A DNA stretch of 64,000 nt, taken from NCBI GenBank assembly GCA_024610705.1, contig JANDEH010000004.1, positions 42,675,629 through 42,739,628 on the forward strand, in the 5' to 3' direction. Position numbers and translations under genes: made by a program. A model generated the notes under the pieces. The model was not told the origin of the DNA. It saw only the letters and a program-made list of their open reading frames with translations, and searched no databases. The stretch's first letter is position 1. Each line of letters begins with the position of its first letter. The stretch comes from Tetragnatha versicolor. Its lineage: Eukaryota > Arthropoda > Arachnida > Araneae > Tetragnathidae. Positions 1 to 12,000 of this stretch are shown here, one piece after another.

Positions 1-3000
1 TGCAGCAGTTGATAATAAAAAGGTGAGTGAATTGAAAAGGTCCTACTTGCAAACTTTTACGGATTTTCGTTATCCACGAAAATGCAAAACACTCGCGATG
101 TAAGCGGTTTTTAATATCTCTTTACTTCAAAACCAGATTCCACTGGTAATCCCTGTCCTTACGATTTTTTCAATTTTGGTCCTTTTATTGAGTGAAATTA
201 AGCTTTTCTCGTATAAGTCTTTTGGAGCTGAGAAGTTTTGACGAGCACTCACCCGTAAAGTTTGCTTCTTTTCGGGTTTTGATTGCTATGCGAAAAGCAA
301 CTTTACCAAGATTGGGCCTGTGGGGATTGGGATTCATCATTGTGTTGAGGTTTTAATGCTTGTTAACACGGAAAAGCTTCTCATTGCGTTCCACTCGTAG
401 CAACTCAAAAGCTTTTTTTAAATGCAGCTTTATCTCATCCTGCTTAAAATAATGATGGAAATTTGGAAATATTTTTTAAAAGCTATAATCATAAAATTAT
501 ATATCAAATTGATTCCAATCATAAACTTAATTAAAATATTTTGAGAAAAAGGTAAAAGATAGTCAGGTACCCAAATTGGTTTTGTAAAATAAATTTTGTG
601 AAGGATAAGTCAGTTTGTTATTAATTATAAGTTATGTGCAATTAAAGTAAGCTTATTATAAGCTTGTAAAATTTTAATTAACATACTTATAAGCTTAAAC
701 AAGGATTGATGCATTATTAATTAGGTAATAATACATCAATCTGTAGCTTTTTTATTTCGCTGAAGTAATTTAAGTTGTAGTAATGTTATGCAAAAAGTTT
801 TACTGATGTAAGTTTTCAAAAGTTGGCATGTATGAAAGGGGTGAAGATGAAATTCTTTTTTTTTCTCAGTAAAAAATAAACAGAGTAACTAAATTTTTTT
901 GTCAAATAATATGTAGATATTTTTTGTTTAATAAAACAAAAATTATTGTTTCTTTGCAGTCAACACAAAATATTTTTTATGAGTAATACATCAAATTGAT
1001 GTAAAATTTTTACATCACACAATTCACAAACAGTGAATGATAAGATTGAATCTAGTTTAATTCTGGAATATTTTATAGCTTTCCTGACTTATAACTTTTT
1101 AATATTATTTCAGGAAGAAAACATTTGCGATTATTCTTACCTAAATTACTTCATATTTCCTTATGCATCTAAACTATCACTACATATACTTCCAACTGAT
1201 GAAGAAACTCTAACTAAAGTTTTAAAAGGAAGAGCTGAAATGTCTGAGCACTACAAAGCATCGAAAGAAGCTTTTCATACAATTATTGATATTATAACCA
1301 TGAGGTATTTCAAAAAGTTTACAGGAAGAAAAAAAAGTTTTAATCAGGAAGTAAGTTTAAAATCTATATGTATAAAAATGAATGTTTGTATGTATGTATG
1401 TCCATTATACTTTTAAACAAACTGATAAAATGTATTTCAGTAATATTCTAAAGGATTTCCTTGATAACAGCTTTTGAACCAACTTCTACTAATAAGTGAA
1501 TTTCACCCACATCCTCTAAAATACTATCCAATATAACATTTGTCGAGTAATGTTTTATGGCAATTCTAAAGTAGAACTTTACTGAGAGCCACCCTGTATT
1601 TTCACTGAAACTTGAAAGGATTACTATTTCAAAATAATTTGATTGAAAATTTCATGTGGGCATGGCTAATATTTTTACTACTTTGAACTCTGTCCAAATA
1701 ATTAACAAGGTCTTAACAAGGAAGTTAAAATAAATAAAAAAAACATTACATGGGCAAAAATTAACATACTTTATTTGGTATTAGGTGAGAAGTTGACTTA
1801 TTTCCTCATCATTTAGTAACCATTTGTCTGTTTTTTCTTTGTGCAGTACTTAGAGATAAAATTAATTAGAGGGTAGATTAATTTCATGCTGAGATTTTTT
1901 GTAAAAATAAGTACTTGTTTAATAAAAAATATTGTTTTTGTTACTCTGCATCATGCAAAACCTTCCTACTGAATTTAATTCAATACAAAGGAATTTCTTT
2001 TATTTCAGGTAAATCCCAAATCAGGAATAATAAAGGGTATGATATAATTTTTTTATTATCTTTAATTTGTGACTATCTTTTTACTTTATGGTTTATAACT
2101 TTTTGTACCACTTAGGTAGACATGTTTTATAAATTTCAGTCAAAAATCATTATTGAGTGACAAATAGAGTGTAAGGAAATTTGGTTTGATGGAATTATTC
2201 CTAAACGAGCTATGAAATACAGTAAAATCCTGTTACAACGAATACCGATACAACGAAAAATCCCGTTGTTACGAAAGTCCAGACAGTCCCCAACCGTTTT
2301 TATTTGAATAAGCGATAGTAGGGTTACAACGAAATTTCCGTTACAGCAAAGAAATTTTACGGTCCTGTGAAGTTCGTTATAACAGGATTTTACTGTACTC
2401 TTTTTTTGAAAATTTACTTTTTTTGCCAAGTCTCTTTCCAAATTCAATATTATCCCATGAAAAAAAATTATTCATTTTTTTTGAAGAAATTACATTTAAC
2501 ATTTTTACCCTGAAAATTACTGTGTTGTATTCCAGTTCATAATACACTTTAAGTAAAGAATCTATTAAAATATATAGATTTTATCAATATATATTCAGAG
2601 ATCAACTGTCATTTCTATTACATAGTATTATTACATTAAAATGTAGAGTTATGGAGACTTGTGGCAATATTTTCTGTAAGTTATTAAATAGGGTAAAAAA
2701 TTAAAGTGTAAACAAGTCTACTGGAAATTTTTAGTAATCATGGGAATTTAGTTAGTTTAGTAATATTCATTCTAATGATAGGATGTAAAAATAATTTACC
2801 TTTCGAGTACATGTACAGTATCTTATTTAAATGATTGTAAAATTATTTGTATTTAAAAAGTTAAAATAACCTACAGTGCCTTTAAGGATTGTGAAATAAT
2901 TGCTATTAATAACGAAGTAATATCAAACCTCTGTAAATAGTTTAATTTTATTTCAAGGTTCTAAACTTTTGTTATTTTTAGGGTGTCTGAGTTTGATCAA

Positions 3001-6000
3001 CAAATTTCGCTTAAAAGTGAAAACCTTTACAGAAACTAAAGTTTTTCAATACTTTATGCTAATCTCTATAATTTTCAATGTAATTTTTGAAGCTTGTGAT
3101 CATGAAGGGATATCTGAGAGTTTTAACAAAGTGTTGATGATTGGAAATAGAGTAAGATAAATATGTCTGCATTTATTTTTTGTTTAAGCTTGCAAAATGA
3201 TTAATTAATTTTTCTTCAAATTAGATACTATAACGATCTTTAAACAGCCAACATAGAGGCAAAACATTTTAATCAGGACGCAGCACAACAATTACAATTA
3301 ACACTTAGAAAGCTGACGAACGGGCCCTGCACTCCAACCTACAAGGTCGGAGGGGGAAAAGACACTCCACACTGAATGATTTCACAGTTAACACATCTAT
3401 ATAAATTATTTCAACTACAAGGACACACAGGGCCCTCCAGTGTGAGAGGAGAAAACTAATAAAAAATAATAATCTGCTTCAGACTCCCCCTCTGGTTGTA
3501 CCGGCGTCCCGACAAGTAACCAGAAAAAGAGAAAAGTTAAAGCTATCCCCAAAAACCAAAAGTCTCTAACGAGAAACAATTTTCCTAAACACATTACAAA
3601 AGCAAGCTATCTCTCCTCTCCCCCTACATCATACGTTTCAAAGTTATTCACAAATCAAAAGCAAAATAAACCTGTCAAACATCTTATTAAAAGAAACACC
3701 ACTATTCAGGATGAAAAACCAAAAAGAAAGATACATGTGATCCAGAAATTGGCACATAAAACAAAAATGATAAACACTAAATTCTCAAGAAAATAAAAAT
3801 AAACCCCCTGGTTGAAATTTGGCCAAATCACGTTAAACATAAACATTACGAGTAATTCAATGAGTACAAATGTTAAGTGTTTAGAGTACAAACCCTGAGA
3901 CCATATACATTCTTATTGTGTACATTGCATACACACTATTATATTCCTTAAAATTGTGAAGTCTCATCTTTGCACTTCAATTTCTAAATAATTCCTGATT
4001 ATTTTATTAAGAAATCATCAAGTATTCTAAATTTCAGTTTTGGTTTTATGATTTTAATTTATAAAATTTTACCATAAAAGGTTGTGATATTTCGGTAAAA
4101 TTTACGATAATGTTATGAACTTTGTCCAAGTCAATTTCCATTCACGTTTTTTCTCATAGGTGTTTATTGGAATATACATATTTGAAATGTGTTGTCTGTT
4201 GATTTCCCAAGGAATCTTTTATTTTTTATCCTGGTGGAACATTTTTGATTTGACTGTCATAATTGTGGGTCTGAAAGCAATTTTGATGAATGAAAATGGC
4301 TATTCTACTATACTAAAGTGCCTGAGAATGGTATGTAGATAGATGTTTTTTTTTAATATATAAGTGTTAACGACTAGAATTTATTCCACCCTCTTAAACT
4401 TAAGTTACTTAAAAGTTGTAACCCTTTCTCCAAACCAGATTTTATTCTAATTTATTTGCTTCATTTAACTAGATAGATAATTTTTTTCTTGTATTTTCTG
4501 AAGAATTTACTTTTTTTACTTGTCTGATAATTCTACTACTAAATGAAGTAGGCGAACCATAGGAACTCTAAACTTAATTCTAACTCTTGTCAAAAGTACC
4601 CTTTTTAATGTGATAAATGTAAATACCATTATAAAGCTAGTTTAAGTAGTAGTTTTGCTCAAAAATTCAAATTACTTTTAAATTTGTAATAATACTTACC
4701 AAACTAATTTATACTTATTTCTTTTATTCTCTGAAGTTTATTTTACTTCAGTCATAAAAATATGAAGTGTTTGGGCAGAGTAGTCGTTCATATATTTTTG
4801 TTTTTAGATTAAACAATTAAATGTACAAACTAAGTGGAGTGTCTTTCAAAGACTGACTACTATCATTCTAAAATCTATTGTGGATGTTCTTCGGCTAATG
4901 ATCCTTTCATCGTTATCTATGTTTGTTTTTGCAATCATTGGTCACAAGTTGCTTGAAACTGATGCTCTTTTAGAAGGAATTGAGTTAAAGTAAGTAGTTT
5001 TGGGTAAATATTAGGATAAAAGTTATGGCATACACCAGGGCTGTAACCAGACTTTTGTTTCGGGGGGTGTTTTACTTGACATTTTTTCTGAGGTATTTCC
5101 TAAGAAAGTTTAGTTTAGGTGAGATGACTTTGTAGGATGTAAGATTTTAATTTTGGCAACTAAATTCCATAGAAAAATTATGGAAATTGGCCCCTCAAAA
5201 TAGTGTTTTCGCTCATTTTGAAATCCTTTAGATTGCACCCAAAGAGCACCGCTCATTGTAAGCGGCAGAATTTTCAAGAAAAAAAGTATAATTTTCAAGG
5301 GAAAAATTATGCAGTATTATGAATGTAAAAATTTCAAGATGGTTTTAGGGTTCTGTTACAAAGTATATTTAAACGTAGAACTGGCTCAAATAAGTAAGGC
5401 GATGGAAATAGATTGAACTCTTTATTGGTCACGCTCGCTCCATGCCGGTCCGGAGTACACTGGCAATGCTGCCCTCCGTACCTGGCAACAAACCTGCTGG
5501 TGGCGCCATCTCTGGACTAAGCTAATACATAACAGGTTCCTACTCCAGAAAAATTTTTGAATTTTACCCCTAAAAGTGGCATTTAAACTCATTTTGAGAC
5601 ACTTTAGGTTACATCAAAGAGAACCACTCCTTGTAAATCCCTAAAGTTTCGAGGAAAAACCGTACTTATTAGATTCCGAAATTTCAAGGGGGTTTGGGGG
5701 TCCTCCCCCAGAAAAATTTTGGAATTTTTACCCTTAATTATAGGGTTCTGATTCATTTTGAGACCCTTTGGGTTACACTCTTTGTGACAAATAATTTTCA
5801 TGGAAAATAACAGTATAAAAATTTATAACAAAATTTGGGGGGGTTGAACCCCTAACCCCCCCTTGGATATGGCTCTGAGTTAAGGGGTTAAAGTACAACT
5901 GAATTTATTTCGGAATTTAATGAAATGGGGGGTTGGGGTTCTCCCCAAGAAAAATTTTGAATTTGAACCTTAAAAGTAGGGGGTTTTATGCATTTTAAGA

Positions 6001-9000
6001 CACATTTTTATGGAAAAACAGTAAGTAAAAAACTGACGTCAAAAATTCGGGGGGTGTTTGAACCCCCAAAACCCCCCTTGGATACGGCCCTGGCATACAC
6101 ATCTGTTTATGAATATCATTATATGTAATGGGATACAAAAAATAGCTCAGCATTAATAGCTAAAGCATTAGTGTAGAGTAATACCCTGCTAGCTACTCTA
6201 TCTATTGCAATCCAAAGTTAGGTTATTTTACCTTTATGCAAATTAGTCTATATGCACCACACAGCTCTTTATTAAACCAACTCAAACATTATTGTGTATA
6301 AATAAAGGCATAAACTGAGTTAGTGATACCTTTGACTGCTTGTAGGACATTATATCATTTTTTTCATCAGTGAAACTCGGATAATATCATTTTTATAACT
6401 TATTTTAATAAGGCTCCTTTTTTTCTTTAAAATTTTAGATGGTCATTCAGGAGCTTTGCTGGTTCCATATTCACAGTCTTCAGAATTTTCAGTGGTGAAT
6501 GGTCTGATGAATATTTGACATGCATAGAGAGATCAGGCTATCCTCTATGCTCCATTGTTTTTGTGAGTTACTACTTAATCGGAAATTTAGTCATCATGAA
6601 TCTGTTTGCTGCCTTGCTGATTAGTTTATTTAGAGTTTCTGAACTGTGCAAGTCATCAACTGAGGTAAGTTTGAAATTTTTTTCCAATTTTACTTTAAAA
6701 ATTACTTGTTTATTGAATCTATTTTTATTATAGTGTTAGAAAGATTTAAAAGTTTTGAATTCAAAATTTAATGAATTTTTTTCCCAAAAAAGTTTTATTT
6801 TACTGGGTACCTTCCTATGAGTTCCAAGGGCAATCAGTAAAGACAGGTGTTGTTGAATGTTAGAAACATGAATTTTCTGCTATTGGGATTTTTAATTGAC
6901 ATATGTAATACGAGCTTTAATTCCCACTTATGATTTTCTTACACATGCTGTATTAAAATAATATAATACCTACTTAGTAGCCACCTTTGAAGTGTGTTGA
7001 AAATTAGAGCCTGATAAAAAAAAATTCTTTAAAAAATAAGGGGGAAAAGTCAAGTATGAGGGAGTCTGAATTGTCCCTATTGTTAACCCTACAATGCATG
7101 ATTTTTTAACCACTTGCCTGATTTGCCCGAGCACCGCTCGTCCGCTTGCGCGAGGTACTTCCCTGATTATCCCGAGCGGCGCTCGTCCGCTGGTTCGCTT
7201 TGCATGCTAAGTTTTTTCCCACATTTTTCATGGTTTTAGTTCCTCTTTTTTTTACATAGATGCCACTACTTGTCCATAGGAGACCTCTCCCCTCATATCA
7301 GGGGGATGGGCATGACCAATTATGTTTATTCAACCGTGAAGTTCACCAATTGGACAATGGACATGCATTCCTGTATGCTTTTGTCATCGATTTCTCCCCT
7401 TTCTTTTCTAAGAAAAAATGTTTGGGGGACATCTGGTTCTTTCTATCATGAGGTGCAATTTCCGCTGCAGCTGTGTTATTGCTAGATAACCAGCTAGACA
7501 TACAGCATTTTATTTTCAATGCCCACTCACTAAAAAGCGCGCTTTTATGGTCCGGATTGCAACGTAGCATTGTTTTTGACTCCGTTTTTTTTTCAAAATT
7601 TATCGCACAAAAATATATTTTTAAAGAACACTGTAAGTAATTCACTTCATAAAATGTTTTCATTGTCATCCTTATCTGTAAAATCGGCTTTCTGGCTGAA
7701 TACGATGTTCGGAAAAAGCCAACTTTAAGTAAAATTGCCGCATTTTCGCTAAGATCAAAAACGGCCATATATTGTTAAAATCATAATTTAAAAGTGTTTA
7801 GATTATGTTTTTAGTTTGAGTTAATTAATCGAAGCTCGAATATTGTTTTGAAAAATATGCTTTTTTTCGACCTACTATTCCAAAAAAAAGGAAACAGTTA
7901 AGTGGTTAAATTCACTTGAAAATCATTTATGTGACTTCTATTATGGTGTAAATTAGTAAAAAAATACTAAAAAAATTAATTTAATTTTTTTCTACTTTTT
8001 ATTGGCAAAAAACTTTGTCCTTGTGAAATTAATTTGTGTCTCTTGTGAAATTAATTCTGAAGTGAAATAAAACCAAATGATCTAAAAATATAAAAAAACA
8101 ACTTATCTTTTCAAAACATTTTTTTTCAAGCTGAAAATTTTTTTATTTTAAATTATATGGTCCTTTTATTTTGGTGTTTTCTGTGTCTTGACTTTCGTCT
8201 CACTATCTACTAACAAATGTCTCAAAATAGTACCCCTGCTGTGATCTACTGGCAGTCTAAAGTGCTAATACAATGAAATATATCTATTGTACTTATTGCA
8301 TGGTGTTGCCGTTTGGAAATGAAAGTTCGAGTAGGAAATGGGGAAAAATGTCGTGTTGCCAAATGGCAACAGTATGCACTGTAGGGTTAAAAGAAAACCT
8401 TTTAAGTTTCTGATAATTTCATAATTTTTTATAGAAAAAAATCGATTCTGTTAAAGAAGAGCATGTTTTTCAAGAGCAAGTAAATGTGCGTGGACAAGAT
8501 CCAAGGTACAAAATTTTTATTTTAACTTGAGTGTTTTTATTGCTTAAGGTTTTAAATAAGTAAAAAACATCAAATTGGGTTGAATTGTAACAAGAAAGGA
8601 ATTCCCTAAAATCTGTATTTTGATAATTTCTCTACCCAACCCATTTTAGCCCTATAAACAATCGAATTATAACCTATTTATTTGCTTTAAACTCAATGGA
8701 TTTCAATCCTGAAGTAACTATTAGCCTTTGATCTTCAAGAAGATCTTGGGTAAATCTTAAATTTTCATTGGTTTATGATTCAGATTTCATTTTGTTATGT
8801 ATGATACCATCTGCTTAAATCAAACGAAAAACATTACACCGCATGGTAGATGATTAACAAAACTGGGTAAACTTTAGTTAGGCTTTTATTATTATTCTTT
8901 TTTAGGAACATTGCTTATTATATTAGAATATTTGTGGAAAGTGATTTTTTCAAGTATTTTATGTATGCAGTGATTGTCTGTAACTGCATAGTAATGGTGA

Positions 9001-12000
9001 GTGCATATAGAATACATTAATGTATCATTTATTTAAATATTTTCTGATTAAGTGTTAAATTTTTTGTCCTTTACAGGCTCTGCATGATTCTTATGTACAC
9101 GAGACCTTGTGGCTTGATGATACTCTTGCATCATTTACTTACTTGTTTACTGCCTTATTTTTTCTAGAAATGGTCCTAAGATGGATAGGTTGTGGATTTC
9201 GAGTTTATTTTTCAAGTTGGTGGCAGCGTTTAGATTTCTTTATTAACATGGTAATTCCCTTCTTTAAAAAAACTCCTTTAAAAATTCAGTGCTATACTGT
9301 ACATAGTAATGTAATGCGTTATACTTTTAAAATGCAGTGGATTTTTGAAAATAACAAAAATGGTTAGGTTGTTAAAAATAAAAGTAATGATATATAATGG
9401 TTATCGATTGAGCTGCTTGTAGCAACAATGAGCTAACTCCAACACCTTTACTTTGAAGTTAGCTCCTTGTTGCAGCAAGCACTTCAATTTTTTAATAATA
9501 TATTTTCTATAAATGCCAAAAATCTTTCTTAGATTTCTCTATCTGAGGTTTTCCTGGTGCATATGTTTAAAGTTGCTTCACACACTGGAATTGGAGCTCT
9601 GAGAGCTGTAAAATCTTTGCAGTTAGCTATGTACTATAAGAAAATGAGGGTGAGCTTTCTGAAATATTTTCTCTTAAATACTTTTGTTGATAGTGTAACT
9701 GTCTTACTCTAGTAAGTCGCAAACAAAACAAGCGTGACTGAAAGGTTCAAGTCAGTTGATGGAGGTATCCAATGAGGACAAAGAGATTCTTCATCCCTTT
9801 CAGTCCTAGACCGACCGATATTGCCATTGAATCCTGTGATAAATTTGAGGCGCAGAAGGGTTAAAATGTAGCTTAAAAATTTTTTCTCATCGGTTCATTC
9901 CACATCAAATCAACACACTTTTGGCATCAACACTATTTTTGTTCCATTAATATATAGACTTGAAAAACTTTCATGATAAAGAAACTACTTTATAAGTTGT
10001 CTTAAATTTAAAACAAAGTAACTAGTAGCTTTAGAGTACTCTTTTGCTTTTAGGTTTTTTTGTAAAATTTTAAGTTTTTCTGTGTATAATTTTTTGTTTA
10101 ATTTGTTTTAGACAATTATTGAAGCTCTGGTCTTATCAGTCCCACCAGTTCTGTATCTCTTGCCTCTCCTACTTTTAATTTGGTTCCCATTCACCATCTT
10201 TGCTATGCAGAAATTCAAAGGGAAATTGCTTCGATGTGCTGATACTGACAATGTTGAAATTATTATGGGTCATCCTTTGAATAAAGATGAGTGTAAAGAA
10301 GCTGGTTATAATTTCCAGAAGCCTTTCTTCAATTTTGACAACATTTTCAACAGTTTTATTTCTATGACAAAACTAGTAAGATATTTTTTTCAATGCTCTT
10401 ATTTTAAAAGCTTATTTTAATTAATAATCAAGCATGTATAGCAAAATATTTGTGAACATTTATGGGTTTATTCTTGAGAGATAGGAAAGACTAGATTGAA
10501 CTTTTATTTTCAGTTTGATTGTTTTTTCCCCATATGTTTTATTTTCATACATTAAGTTCACTTTGTTAGATATGGTTATTCACCATATCTCTTTGTAAAC
10601 CATGTGTTCTGAACAAGAATTAAACAAGTGCTGAATATAAAAGATCATGGTAAGGTAAAAAGCAATCTTTTCAATCATTCAATAGACCTGAAATTAAAGT
10701 TAAAGAGAGAAGACTTTTTAAATTTGAAGTTGGGTGAGTTTTTTTTTCAGTGACCTCTTCAGCTTTAAATCATTCAAGTTGTTCTCTACATTATGAGGAG
10801 ATAACCTTTAAAATTATGGGAAACTAATATTAAGATAAATATTAGTAAAGAAATATTTATATTTGAAATGCCCAAGATTCAAGTAATTTCTGTGAAAGAT
10901 CCCCCCTAGTTTTGAAACAAATCCTATGCTAGGAAGCACTAGTTTAAAGTAAAATAAGTTAAAAGGATTTTAAATATCTTTTTCCTAGGCACTCCTTGCT
11001 GATTGGGATAAACTAGCAATTTTAATGCTGGATAAATCAAAAGAAATGGAAGGAAATGATGGTTTATGGAAAACATATTTGTTCATAGTAGCTTTCATTT
11101 TGATCGGTGGCTATTTTTGTTCAAACTTATTAATTGGAGCTGCTGTAGAGAGTTTCCATGAGATGCATGCATATGTTTGTATTCCCTATCAAGTTTTTTC
11201 TTTAAACTAATCATAAGTGAAAACATTTTTTATAGAAACTATCATTTTAAAGGGTGAACCTAGGATTGGGGATGGAGACATAGGTACGAAAGTTAAACTT
11301 AGGGGATCTCCAGTCCCAAATACTGATAAACTTCTTTAGATGTATGTAATATGCATTAAAAAAGCAATAATATGAAATCAAATGCATTTTATGATAAGGA
11401 TAATATTTCTAAATGAATTGATGGATAACTGTAACATGTATTTTGAAAAAAAAATCAGTAGATTAATATACATTTTGGTTATAGCTATCTGGTCCCTGTT
11501 TTACTGGAAATAAATTATAGCCCCTTTCTTATAATTATTTAATTTGATTGAAATTGGATTGATTTTCTTTCTTTCTTATTACTAGTGATGGGCAGGTATC
11601 GATACCAAATACTTAAGTACTCGATACCTATAGGTATCGAGTGTATTCGATACCCACAAAAGTATCGATACTTTATTGACATATTTCGTTTTAAATTTTT
11701 CAATGAAGTAATCTTTATAATACCTACTGTAGATCAAACGCAGCCTGTTTCCGTTTTCATTTTGCAACGCTCAAACCCAAGTCGTTATCATCCGCGAGAG
11801 AAATTTGACGCGGCTAGGTTTTTCCCCCGCCAAATCCTTCGCCTCTATCCACCTCCAGGGCCGTAGCTACTGGGCTTTTTGATGGATCGCTTTCAGTTTT
11901 TTGAATATTAGTCTGATTATGGATAGGCCCTAAAAAAATTGTCCCTTCAGGTTCATTTCCCCAGGGGTCCCCAACCCTATGCCCGCGGGCACCATGGCGC

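Noticed and set aside
3310..3330. CTGACGA considered as a second hammerhead core
   Set aside because: No stem II followed by GAAA at the required spacing, and no pairing flanks.
7260..7768. Overlapping ORFs within the piggyBac-like element
   Set aside because: No DDD-type transposase motifs; likely chance ORFs in non-autonomous DNA.
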